From Candidatus Woesearchaeota archaeon (lineage in GTDB: Archaea; Nanobdellota; Nanobdellia; SCGC-AAA011-G17; PNOQ01): 49,265 bases of DNA. Each line of letters begins with the position of its first letter. Within the stretch, counting starts at the first letter, position 1. Shown here one piece after another: positions 38,181-48,201 of the stretch. The DNA is taken from the NCBI GenBank assembly GCA_018693795.1, contig JABHMJ010000010.1:1-49265 (forward strand), read 5' to 3'. The translations under genes were made by a program, and so were the position numbers. The notes beneath the pieces are model-generated. The model ran no database searches, was not told where the DNA came from, and worked only from the letters and a program-made list of their open reading frames with translations.

Positions 38181-38546
38181 ATGAAATACATAAAACCAAT
38201 AAAAAATTTAGATGATTTAAAGGAAGGAGACGAAATTCTTATCCAACATGGCAGTATGGGTAATTATGCATTTAGAAATTATTCTGGCCATGGGTATGTT
38301 ATAGAAGTAAAAGAAATATTTTATGGGTTTCAAGAAAAAGATACTCCAAGGTTAAAGGAAAGAGGGCTTATACCAAACAAAACATTATATTTAAAAGATT
38401 ATGTTGAATTTCCATTCACAATAGGTTTTGATGAGGAATCCCCAAATTCCGAAATAGTTGATTGGTTAAGAGAACAAGAAAAGAGAGAAGAAAAAAGTAT
38501 GCCACTAGGAAGAATATCATTAAGTAAAATAGTAGAAAGAAATTAA
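38181..38546 (+). CDS. Hypothetical protein
   Basis: 121-aa ORF. Confidence 0.65.
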   Translation: MKYIKPIKNLDDLKEGDEILIQHGSMGNYAFRNYSGHGYVIEVKEIFYGFQEKDTPRLKERGLIPNKTLYLKDYVEFPFTIGFDEESPNSEIVDWLREQEKREEKSMPLGRISLSKIVERN

Positions 38547-38569
38547 TTATTTAATTCTAAAAACTTTAC

Positions 38570-38619
38570 GTTCACATTAATTCAAAGAATTATGCACAGT
38601 TGTAAAACAACTTGTGAAC
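38570..38619. repeat. Structured three-way-junction repeat, copy 2
   Basis: GTTCACA-T-TAATTC-AAA-GAATTA-TGCACA-GTTGT-AAA-ACAAC-T-TGTGAAC; ~24 nt after the stop of 38181-38546. Confidence 0.85.
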
Positions 38620-38637
38620 GCTTCCCAAAGGTTTGTA

Positions 38638-40554
38638 TTAAAACCCACTACTCAATCCTAAATCAAGCAAAGGTTTATCATTCAAAATTCCAAAAATCAA
38701 TGTATCTTCTGCACCAAAGAAAAACTCAATCAAGGCAAACCCCGGAGTAAAAGAACGACGATAAACTGCCCACAACCCCTCATCCTGAGAAGTCACACTT
38801 TCAAAACTAACACCCTCTTTAATTCCACGTAAAGTAAAATAAGAAAATCCAGAGGTTTCAAAAGTAAATTTAGTTTTTTCAGCGTTATAACTAATATCAA
38901 CTAAATCTAAAGATTCCCACCCATCTTCTGTTAATCTATACAATCCAATAGCAACAATCTGATTTAAAACTAATAAATCATTCAAAACATCAAATTCTAA
39001 TGTAGAACTCCCCGTTGCTTGAATATCATAAAATCCAAAATTAACACTATCTGGAATATCCAATTCCTCAACAAAAGAAGGATGAGTCTCATACTCAACT
39101 ACACTCTCTAAATTTCCTCCAGTAACACTAACTAAATCAGATAAACTATCAGAAACTTCTTCAATAGGAACTGTTACACTGGCAACATCAGAATTATCAA
39201 CACAAATACCACCATTACAAATAAATCCAGAACAACATTCAGATTCACCTAAACAACTCCCTCCAGAAATACCAACACATGAAAGATCAACAACATCATC
39301 AGGAGAGAAAAATGGAACATTATCTCTATCGCCAGACACTACATCAATAACTCCCTTAAAGGCCCCTCCACCAAAAACATCAGAAGAAGAAACATCAAAC
39401 AACTCAGAAATTTCACCAACATCATCAGAAACTAAAGCTTCAGAAGTTTTCTTTACTTTATTATCGACAGAATAAACAACTTCTAAAGGAATCTCCAATC
39501 TATCTTGTAAATTTTCAACTTTTACAACATCAGTAATTATAGATCCACTTGATAATAATATCTCCTCATCAACCCCTTTTTGAATTAATTCTTTAACTCT
39601 CTCACTTCCTTCAATTAAATTATATTCATTCTCTAATTGTCTCCACAATGAACCATTCACACTAGAATTTCCATTAACAACAGGAACTCCATCAGAAATT
39701 AAACATATTCCACTATCTCCACAATAATAACCAGCACCACATCCACAAGCACTACAGTCATAAACTAATTCTTTATCAGAATCACAAAGCAAAGGTTTAG
39801 TCAAAGAACATTGTCCAGGAACAGAACCATCACTACAAGAATTTGAACCTATACTATAAACACTAGGTAAAGAAACTCCATCAGGAAATACATAACAATA
39901 AGCATTTTCACCTTGGCAATTTTGATCACTACAACCAGTGTTAGAATCCGGCCCCAAAGTATTTAAAATCATTCCAAATGGGGCCTGATTAAACCATTGT
40001 TCACCACAAACACAAATAGAAGGTTCATTAATAACACACTTTGGCAAACACCATCCAAAACCTCTATTCAAATAACATATCCCATTATCACCACAATCCG
40101 CAGTTTCCCAAACACAATCTTCTACACAACTCCCACACGATTCAGAATTATCACAAACCCCATCACCACAAGAAGAACTAGAATCTCCTCCATCATCAGA
40201 ATTATAACATCCAGAATTATCAAAAGTACAATCATTATTACAACTTAAAGAACCAGAATTATAACCAAAAGAATTACAAGATTTAAAATCTAACTGTCCA
40301 CCATCACACTCTTCTGCATCATCAACAACTCCATCTCCACACCAACAATCTTCTGGGCAATTATCTCCATCTTCTCCATTTAAACGATTACAAGCACCGT
40401 TTCCACATATACTTCCATTTAATCCTCCATCAACACCAGTAGCCATACCAGTAATTAAATAATTATTTTTCACAACAGCAGAACCAATAACATAACTAAA
40501 AGAAGCAACTAATAAAAATAACATTACAACAGTAACCATCCTCTCTCTTTTCAT
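38638..40554 (-). CDS. Large Cys-rich surface protein
   Basis: TM + LITGMATG; multiple CGDG/CDNSESCGSC repeats. Confidence 0.85.
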   Translation of the reverse strand: MKRERMVTVVMLFLLVASFSYVIGSAVVKNNYLITGMATGVDGGLNGSICGNGACNRLNGEDGDNCPEDCWCGDGVVDDAEECDGGQLDFKSCNSFGYNSGSLSCNNDCTFDNSGCYNSDDGGDSSSSCGDGVCDNSESCGSCVEDCVWETADCGDNGICYLNRGFGWCLPKCVINEPSICVCGEQWFNQAPFGMILNTLGPDSNTGCSDQNCQGENAYCYVFPDGVSLPSVYSIGSNSCSDGSVPGQCSLTKPLLCDSDKELVYDCSACGCGAGYYCGDSGICLISDGVPVVNGNSSVNGSLWRQLENEYNLIEGSERVKELIQKGVDEEILLSSGSIITDVVKVENLQDRLEIPLEVVYSVDNKVKKTSEALVSDDVGEISELFDVSSSDVFGGGAFKGVIDVVSGDRDNVPFFSPDDVVDLSCVGISGGSCLGESECCSGFICNGGICVDNSDVASVTVPIEEVSDSLSDLVSVTGGNLESVVEYETHPSFVEELDIPDSVNFGFYDIQATGSSTLEFDVLNDLLVLNQIVAIGLYRLTEDGWESLDLVDISYNAEKTKFTFETSGFSYFTLRGIKEGVSFESVTSQDEGLWAVYRRSFTPGFALIEFFFGAEDTLIFGILNDKPLLDLGLSSGF

Positions 40555-40593
40555 AAAATAAAAACTAAATTACTAATATAAAAATATTCCTAT

Positions 40594-43077
40594 CTAAAAT
40601 CCAAACAATTTGCTTAATCTTTCCCAAAAACTCCAAGAAGGAGGCCCAAACACCGGTTCTTCCCCAATATAAACCCAATAAGCCTCTCCCATAACAACAT
40701 CAGCAGGCAATATAGAAGAAGTTTCATTAAATAATTGATTTCCATCAAAATCATATCCTGCTTCAGAACTTCCAACCAAATTCCAACCATTAATCAAACT
40801 AAAAGTACTTCCGGCAGTGTAAACTCCATCAAAGACAACCTCTCTACTTGAATTAGAATAAACAATATATCCTTTAAATGGTTCAATTAAAGAAATATCA
40901 TTAATAATATTTTTATAATTAATATCCCATTCACCATCATATGCTAAAACCATATCAGAACTAAATTCACCAATATCGTTATTTGTAATACTAACTAATG
41001 GGACAGAAACATAATTCCACCCGTTAACTAAACTAACATTAAATGATGAATTTAAATATCCACAATCATAACCATTACATGTTTCATCAATTACATTTCC
41101 ACACACATCAGGAGCACTAGGATTAACTGAAGCAGATCCAAAATAATTACAATTTCCGGGTGCAATTTGGCCAATACTTACAGAATCATCTGGATTAAAA
41201 TCTAACGTTTTAATTCCAATCTCATATCCACCAGAGATATAGGCAAATATATTTTGATCTCCAAGTTTTAATAATTCACTTGCAATATTACTCTCCGCCC
41301 CAATAACATTAACAGGGGCAGTCCAAATCCCATTTTCCAAATCATCTGTATAAGAATATACTATTCCATCATGACTCGCAACGGGGGCAGTCCAAAATAA
41401 ATAATATAATCCATTGTTTTCAAAAATATGTGCAGATTCTGCTTTTTCAGTTAAAGTAATATTTAATGGTCCAAGATCACTCCAACTAATTAAATCAGTA
41501 GATTTTGCCATACCGATGACCATAGTACCACTACTCCAACTACTTTCCTCAAAAACAGCAGTTGAATAAACCATATACCAATCCCCACTCGAAGAATCTT
41601 TAAACACAAATGGATCTCTACATTGATATTGCCAAGCTAAATCAAAACCATTCCAAGTTTCATTCCCCCAAAGATTCCAAGTTAAATTACAATCGAATAA
41701 ACATCCATCTCCGGTACTTCCACCACAAGTATTTCCTGGATATTTAGTCCAAGTAATTAAATCACTAGAAGTGGCCAATCCAATTCTTTCTTTATGATTT
41801 GCTGGGCCCTCAGTAAAACCATCAGTAACTCCAGTATAATGCATATAATACAATCCATCTACATCATTATAAACAAGAGATGGTGCCCAAACATGTTCAT
41901 CATCCCAATCTCCAGCACCACTAGAAATATTTAATGCAGCCCCATGATAATCCCAAGAAGATAAATTACTAGAACTTTCATGTCCAAAATCTTTTGAATT
42001 ATTAATATCAGATTGCCAAGAAGATCCAGGAGGGAATCTAATATAAATGGAATGTAAAGTTCCATTGTCATTTAATAATGCAAAATCTTGTGCAGCATAA
42101 TTTAAAGTTGGATCTAAAATAAAAGATTCCTGAACAGAACAAGTTTCACCAGTAACAAAATCATAATAATCATCAAAATCATTACAATCTTCCCCAGCAA
42201 CAGAAGAATATTCTTCAGATAAATTAGCACCACTACAAATTTCTTGAGAAATTAAAGAATAATATAAATCTAAATCATAATCTGCATATCCAGAAAATAA
42301 TTGATAAATATTAATATCGCTATCATTACAATCAACAACCAAACCATCATCATTTGTTTCCCATAAATAACATTCATCATACCCATCTATATCAGAATCA
42401 ACACAATCTCTATCAAAACATTCACCAAAAGTACAAACCCCCCCACCACATTGAGATCCATCAAGCACACTGGTATCATAAATACAATGATCAAATAAAC
42501 AATAATCATTAGAACAAACATTTCCATCATCACATATTGGATCTAAAATAATTTCAGTAGAAGTACAACATGGAACATCAAAACCATTGCACCCCTCATC
42601 AATTCCATTTCCACAAGTTAATCCATTCTCAACAAATCCTGGATTTATACTTGAATTAAAATCATTACAATCATTTGAAAGAACAGAAAGTCCAAAATTT
42701 AAAACATCATTGTAAAATCTTACTCCAATTCCACTACATAATGTAGAAGAAATGTTTCCACCATAAAAATCTCCATCATTATCTTCATACAAATCTACAT
42801 ATAATGCAAACCTTTCAACATCAGAATCATTACAATCAGAATATCCATTAAAAGGCACAATATTGACAGTATCACATCCATCTAAATTATCTTCAATAAC
42901 ATAACCATCCCCATCAAAATCAATACAATCCATGCCGGGAGATAATTTAATTTCATTATCAACAGGAAATAAGAATGCCAAAATATCTCTAAATATATTA
43001 TTATCTTCTTCAGCAGAAACTAAGGAAATAGATAAAATAAATACAAAAAATAAACTAAATACAACACTCCACCTCAT
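40594..43077 (-). CDS. Secreted MopE-like Cys-rich protein with glycoside-hydrolase-type five-bladed beta-propeller (GH43/GH32-like) and shared C-terminal surface domain
   Basis: AQDFALLNDNGTLHSIYI, HVWAPSLVYNDVDGLYYMHYTG, CRDPFVFKDSSSGDWYMVYSTA, ESAHIFENNGLYYLFWTA; C-terminal GWNYVSVPL...AYWVYIGEEP. Confidence 0.82.
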   Translation of the reverse strand: MRWSVVFSLFFVFILSISLVSAEEDNNIFRDILAFLFPVDNEIKLSPGMDCIDFDGDGYVIEDNLDGCDTVNIVPFNGYSDCNDSDVERFALYVDLYEDNDGDFYGGNISSTLCSGIGVRFYNDVLNFGLSVLSNDCNDFNSSINPGFVENGLTCGNGIDEGCNGFDVPCCTSTEIILDPICDDGNVCSNDYCLFDHCIYDTSVLDGSQCGGGVCTFGECFDRDCVDSDIDGYDECYLWETNDDGLVVDCNDSDINIYQLFSGYADYDLDLYYSLISQEICSGANLSEEYSSVAGEDCNDFDDYYDFVTGETCSVQESFILDPTLNYAAQDFALLNDNGTLHSIYIRFPPGSSWQSDINNSKDFGHESSSNLSSWDYHGAALNISSGAGDWDDEHVWAPSLVYNDVDGLYYMHYTGVTDGFTEGPANHKERIGLATSSDLITWTKYPGNTCGGSTGDGCLFDCNLTWNLWGNETWNGFDLAWQYQCRDPFVFKDSSSGDWYMVYSTAVFEESSWSSGTMVIGMAKSTDLISWSDLGPLNITLTEKAESAHIFENNGLYYLFWTAPVASHDGIVYSYTDDLENGIWTAPVNVIGAESNIASELLKLGDQNIFAYISGGYEIGIKTLDFNPDDSVSIGQIAPGNCNYFGSASVNPSAPDVCGNVIDETCNGYDCGYLNSSFNVSLVNGWNYVSVPLVSITNNDIGEFSSDMVLAYDGEWDINYKNIINDISLIEPFKGYIVYSNSSREVVFDGVYTAGSTFSLINGWNLVGSSEAGYDFDGNQLFNETSSILPADVVMGEAYWVYIGEEPVFGPPSWSFWERLSKLFGF

Positions 43078-43116
43078 AAAATAAAAACAAGGTTTTAGGT
43101 ATATAAATATTCCTAT

Positions 43117-46100
43117 CTAATATTTAAATAACCCAAATAAAAAATTCCAAAATCCTGTTGAAGGTGGTGCAAGTTGTGGCTCACTTCCAGTGTATACCCA
43201 ATAAGCATTTCCTAAAACTACACTTCCCGGTAAAATTGGAGAAGTTTCGTTAAATAATTGATTTAAATCAAAATCATAACCCACTATAGAAGTTCCAACC
43301 AAATTCCAATTATCTACTCCCAATGGAGATACATAACTTTCATTTAAAGTTCCATTGAATAAAATACTTTGATCACTAGTAGAATAAACAATATATCCCT
43401 TTAATGGTTCAATAACCCCAACTTCGCTAAGAATATCTTTATAATTAATGTCCCATCCATCATTATATTCTAAAACAATATCTGAATTAAATTTACTAAC
43501 TCCATTTTCAAGCAATCCTCTCAATGGGACAGAAACATAATTCCATCCAGTTGTTAGATCTAAAATATACGAATCAGGATAAGTCATAACAATACAAGAA
43601 GCATCTGCACTACAATCACTATCCCCACAATCTGTAGTTAAATCACAATCATTATTCAAAACATCATTACATGTTAATTCTGTAGCTTCGTAATTTATAA
43701 CACTAGAATAATCATCAAACCATCCTAAAACACCGTTACAAGCTTGAACACTACCTACACAAACACCATCTTGTAATGTATTTAAAGGTTCAATTAAATT
43801 ATCATCATCCACCCCAGTACAATCATCATCTAATCCATTACATGTTTCTGTTAAAGGAGTTCCAGTAGAACAAACAGTTTCTATACCAACATTACAACTT
43901 GAGGCAACATTTCCTGCTGCACATTCTCCAGGCAAAAAACAACTACTATCTATAATATAATCTTCATCTGTAAATCCATCACAATTATTATCTAAATTAT
44001 CACAGCTAAAATCTCCTATTTCTTGGGGAGGCAACACAACACAAGTATCTTCCTGAGATCCAGCTATACAATCTAAAATTCCAGAATTTACACAAACTCC
44101 AACACCACAAGAAGTTATATTTCCATACCATCCTTCACTAGACCCATCTAAAGTTCCTGCACTACAATCATTATCTACATTGTCACAACTTTCGGTAGCA
44201 CCTGGGTAAGTAGTTCCAACAATATCATTACAATCATCATATCCATTAAATGAAACAATGCCAGAAGTATCACAACCACTAGCCAAAGATTCAGCTACCC
44301 AACCATCTCCATCCACATCAGTACAAGAAACTACATCTGAAACAGTAATAGAACTAGTAAGATTTGGACCAAATTGATGATCTACTGTCCCATCAATATA
44401 ACATACAGCATCTCTTATTCCAGCACTTCCAATATTATTACAATTAAATTCACAAGAACTATCTGCACCGCCACAAGTTCCTGCAGCATAATTACATGGG
44501 CCCACCCCCTCAATAAATGCTTCAGAACCCTCGCTAAATACATCAGCAGTACATGTTACATGTATTCTATTTCCAACAAAAGGAGTTGAATCATTAACAA
44601 AAATATCAGTAAGAGTAACTAAACATTCATCATCTCCTAACCTAACGCCATAAACCCCATAATCATAATTTATATCGCAATCATCATCTATCCCATTACC
44701 ACAATCCTCGGTTTGTCCAGGGAATACATTAATATTTCCATCAGCACAATCATCATATCCATAAAATGGAACAATTCCAGAAGTATCACATGAACCTCCC
44801 TCTACAACATAACCATCAGAATCAGAATCCGTACACGCAACAGTAGGTATGGTTCCATCAACCATTATTGTTTGAATATCTATTGCAAAAAGTGCACTTT
44901 CATAAATTCTCACATCATCAATAATTCCATCAAAATAATCTCCAGAATCTCCACCAGTATTAAATCCAATCAAAGTATCAACTCCAGTTCCAAGATCTAG
45001 ATTTCCACCAACTGAATGTGCTTGAGAAGCAACTTCAATCCCATTTTTATAAATTCTAATTGTTACACCATCATAACTAACTGCTAAATGAACGAAACCA
45101 TCTGTTTCTGAAATACTTCCACCTTCAAATGTATCTGTAGTTCCACCTGCTTTTATTCTAGTTCTAATTTGACCATTACAAATACCCATCATCCAATTAT
45201 GGTCTGCAGTTTGCACTCCAGAAGCTTTTGAAACAATTCTTGGACCACAAGAATTTACAAAATCTGGATTTACCCACGCTGTAATAGTTATTTCATCATT
45301 AACTAAAACATCTCCTATGTTTAATGAATTAGTAACCCCATCAAAATCATATCCTCCATTTAATTGCCCAGTTATTTGATTTGGACATGATGTACAACTC
45401 CCATCATAACTTCCAGCAATATCATTATAATCTGAATCTAATGTTAAATGAGCTATTAAATTTCCATAAGTAACCCCAGAAAAGGTACAAACTCCAGCCT
45501 GACAAGTTTCTCCACCAACGCCACAAGAAGTACCATCTAAAGCGGGAGCATAAGTTGGATCAATTGGAATACAATAAGTTCCACTACAAAAAGGATCAAC
45601 TGCTAAACATAAAACATCACAAGAAGGATCTGCTCCAGGCCCAGGAATGGAACATGTAACACTATCAATGCCATCACAATTTTGATCTATTCCATCATCA
45701 TCTATTTCTGTAGCCCCAGGATAAATACTATTATTTGCATCATTACAATCTCCAGTAACTGCAACATTTCCAGAAGCAGCAAAATCAGCAAGATATATTG
45801 GGCTTAAAAGTGCCCCAGAACATATATCTGGTCCAGGAAGATCTCCATAACCATCGCCATCCCCATCTATAAATGTTGAATGGAAAGCAAACCTATCTAC
45901 ATCCGAATCATCACAATCAACATTATCATTGGATAATCCATTAGCAATCAAATAAGCCATAAAAGCCGGATTGGTTTGACTATAATGTTGACAAACACCA
46001 TAAACAGTTGGTAAACTATCCAATAACCCATGTAGATCTCCGTCTCCATCTAAGTACAAATCTTGAAGTTCCATTGCATCAGCATTAGTATCATTACAAT

Positions 46101-47196
46101 CATTAACATGCACTCCATCTTGCCAACCAATAGTAACCACAGTAGTAGCATTACAAACAGATGAACCTGCCTCTAATATAAAATTATCATTATCCTCCTC
46201 AGTACAAACACAACTAGTTGTAACAAATCCCATACAATCAGAAGCACAACTTAAAGTACCATCATTAATAAATCCTTGAGAATTACAACTCTCGCCATTT
46301 AAATTAGCACCGTCACAAACTTCTAAACCACTAATAAAACCATCATTACAAATCCCTTGAGATTCAACAATTTCTGTAACATTCAAAGCTCTTGAATAAA
46401 TTCTTAAATCATCTAGTGAAGCATTAATAAATCTTTCAGGAACTAACCTAGTATCCGCACCAATATGCAAATCATTAATTGGATTATTAATAGAAGCAAC
46501 ACCAATATTATTATTAAATTCAACCCCATCAACATAAAATCTTAAAACATTTTGATCATAAGTAGCTGCGATATGCGCCCAATTTCCAACAATTCCACTA
46601 AGAATTGCACCACCAACAAGATCATTTCCAGGATCATTATCTAATACCGGATAAAAATAAAGATTATCTGTATTAGGATATCCATCAAATACGAATCCAG
46701 AATAACTTCCAGCAGAATCCTCATTAGATAAAATATTAATAAAATCTAATAAACCATCAGAGCCAGGCAATCCATTAGCATTATTTACATTATCCATAAA
46801 TGTAGAAAAGTTTACCCAAAAAGAAATTGTATAATTTCCTCCCAATGCATCAACAGGAATTCCAGGAACTTCTAATAAATCATTTCCATCAAAATAATAA
46901 GCACTATCGGGAACACCATTAAAACCAGTAGTTAAAACAGGAGTGCCAGCATCACCAACAATAGCATCGTATCCATTAACAGAAGCATCTAAATAATTTC
47001 CATCAAAAGGCAAATGCAAAACCAACCCATCATCTAAAGCTTTTCCAGAAGATAATTGGGGGCCATCACCATAATTAAATAAAAAATCCCAAATTTTCTC
47101 AAAAATATTTCTATCATCAACTTCAGCAGCAGAAACTAAACTAGTAAAAACAAATAAAAATACAAAAATACCTACAATCACCTGATTTACTCTCAT
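43117..47196 (-). CDS. Giant (1359 aa) secreted protein with two LamG-like domains, MopE-like Cys-rich segments and shared C-terminal surface domain
   Basis: LVLHLPFDGNYLDASVNGYDA..., LIAHLTLDSDYNDIAGSYDG...; repeated CxNxxDDDC; C-terminal GWNYVSVPL...AYWVYTGSEP. Confidence 0.87.
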   Translation of the reverse strand: MRVNQVIVGIFVFLFVFTSLVSAAEVDDRNIFEKIWDFLFNYGDGPQLSSGKALDDGLVLHLPFDGNYLDASVNGYDAIVGDAGTPVLTTGFNGVPDSAYYFDGNDLLEVPGIPVDALGGNYTISFWVNFSTFMDNVNNANGLPGSDGLLDFINILSNEDSAGSYSGFVFDGYPNTDNLYFYPVLDNDPGNDLVGGAILSGIVGNWAHIAATYDQNVLRFYVDGVEFNNNIGVASINNPINDLHIGADTRLVPERFINASLDDLRIYSRALNVTEIVESQGICNDGFISGLEVCDGANLNGESCNSQGFINDGTLSCASDCMGFVTTSCVCTEEDNDNFILEAGSSVCNATTVVTIGWQDGVHVNDCNDTNADAMELQDLYLDGDGDLHGLLDSLPTVYGVCQHYSQTNPAFMAYLIANGLSNDNVDCDDSDVDRFAFHSTFIDGDGDGYGDLPGPDICSGALLSPIYLADFAASGNVAVTGDCNDANNSIYPGATEIDDDGIDQNCDGIDSVTCSIPGPGADPSCDVLCLAVDPFCSGTYCIPIDPTYAPALDGTSCGVGGETCQAGVCTFSGVTYGNLIAHLTLDSDYNDIAGSYDGSCTSCPNQITGQLNGGYDFDGVTNSLNIGDVLVNDEITITAWVNPDFVNSCGPRIVSKASGVQTADHNWMMGICNGQIRTRIKAGGTTDTFEGGSISETDGFVHLAVSYDGVTIRIYKNGIEVASQAHSVGGNLDLGTGVDTLIGFNTGGDSGDYFDGIIDDVRIYESALFAIDIQTIMVDGTIPTVACTDSDSDGYVVEGGSCDTSGIVPFYGYDDCADGNINVFPGQTEDCGNGIDDDCDINYDYGVYGVRLGDDECLVTLTDIFVNDSTPFVGNRIHVTCTADVFSEGSEAFIEGVGPCNYAAGTCGGADSSCEFNCNNIGSAGIRDAVCYIDGTVDHQFGPNLTSSITVSDVVSCTDVDGDGWVAESLASGCDTSGIVSFNGYDDCNDIVGTTYPGATESCDNVDNDCSAGTLDGSSEGWYGNITSCGVGVCVNSGILDCIAGSQEDTCVVLPPQEIGDFSCDNLDNNCDGFTDEDYIIDSSCFLPGECAAGNVASSCNVGIETVCSTGTPLTETCNGLDDDCTGVDDDNLIEPLNTLQDGVCVGSVQACNGVLGWFDDYSSVINYEATELTCNDVLNNDCDLTTDCGDSDCSADASCIVMTYPDSYILDLTTGWNYVSVPLRGLLENGVSKFNSDIVLEYNDGWDINYKDILSEVGVIEPLKGYIVYSTSDQSILFNGTLNESYVSPLGVDNWNLVGTSIVGYDFDLNQLFNETSPILPGSVVLGNAYWVYTGSEPQLAPPSTGFWNFLFGLFKY

Positions 47197-47199
47197 TTT

Positions 47200-48129
47200 T
47201 TAATTCTTGGGACCTGATAATAATCCGGAATCAGAATCCTCTTTACCAATTTTATTAAATTTTGGTTTATCCACAGATAATTTTCTTATTAAAAAGAAAA
47301 TTCCTACTCCAATAATTATAATTCCTATGATAATGTAAATAATAGTCATAACTCCAGAGGATGCTGTTGCTCTAACACCTGCATCCTGAAAAGATAATCT
47401 AGCTAAACCATCTTGTGTTTCTAAATAGCTTGCCAAAACAATTCTTCCATTAATATCTAATTCAACATTACTATCAACTGGAATAACATATTCTGCATCA
47501 TTAATCCATATTTTTGCACTCTCTGAACTAACTGCATAAATACTAAAATCATAGGAAGATTCATCTATAACTAAAACATACTCTCCACCATTACTTATGA
47601 TTTCTCTTGATTCTTCTGTAACATTAACTTCACTTCCATCCATGGTTGGTTCCCAAGTTCCAACCACAACATCATCATCGCCAGTACCATCATCAGTACC
47701 ATCATCATCATCATCATCATCATCATCATTTGAACCGCTAGGTCCACCGGTTGGTCCACCTGTTGGTCCAGGAGGATCTGTTGGAGGGGCGACATAACAT
47801 AAACCATGACTACTCTCTAAAACTAAATCATTATTAACTTCAATTAAAGATTCATTATATTCTACAATTTCAACAAAAACACCATTAACATAAAAAGAAA
47901 CATTATAACCATTTGCAGCACCAACAACAACAGCATACTCGCCAGCACCGGAAACTCCTCCATTTACTCCAAAAACATCTGTTCCATTTGTAACATTTGC
48001 AGTAATTGAATACCCAGTTTGAACACTAGAACCACATAAAACATCTCCATTAAATAAATTAAAAGTTGGAACCGCATTAACAAACGGCAAAATAAATAAC
48101 ACCACCAATAATAAAATACCTCTTTTCAT
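47200..48129 (-). CDS. Membrane-anchored surface protein with Gly/Pro and poly-Asp linker
   Basis: Signal peptide; GPTGGPTGGPSGSNDDDDDDDDDGTDDGTGDDD; C-terminal TM. Confidence 0.8.
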   Translation of the reverse strand: MKRGILLLVVLFILPFVNAVPTFNLFNGDVLCGSSVQTGYSITANVTNGTDVFGVNGGVSGAGEYAVVVGAANGYNVSFYVNGVFVEIVEYNESLIEVNNDLVLESSHGLCYVAPPTDPPGPTGGPTGGPSGSNDDDDDDDDDGTDDGTGDDDVVVGTWEPTMDGSEVNVTEESREIISNGGEYVLVIDESSYDFSIYAVSSESAKIWINDAEYVIPVDSNVELDINGRIVLASYLETQDGLARLSFQDAGVRATASSGVMTIIYIIIGIIIIGVGIFFLIRKLSVDKPKFNKIGKEDSDSGLLSGPKN

Positions 48130-48201
48130 AGTTTCATAAAATATCTTTTAATATTTAAATATATCGGAAAATATTATAAATAAGCATAATAAATAGGCAT
48201 T

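Noticed and set aside
39997-40248. Plus-strand Thr/Ile-rich ORFs opposite Cys-rich genes (39997-40248, 44374-44589, 26355-26546, 28519-28716, 27552-27782)
   Set aside because: Antisense to well-supported Cys-rich coding sequence; no promoter or family support.
47595-47807. Poly-Met ORF (minus) and poly-Ser ORF (plus, 47597-47797)
   Set aside because: Alternative-frame readings of the GAT repeat encoding poly-Asp.
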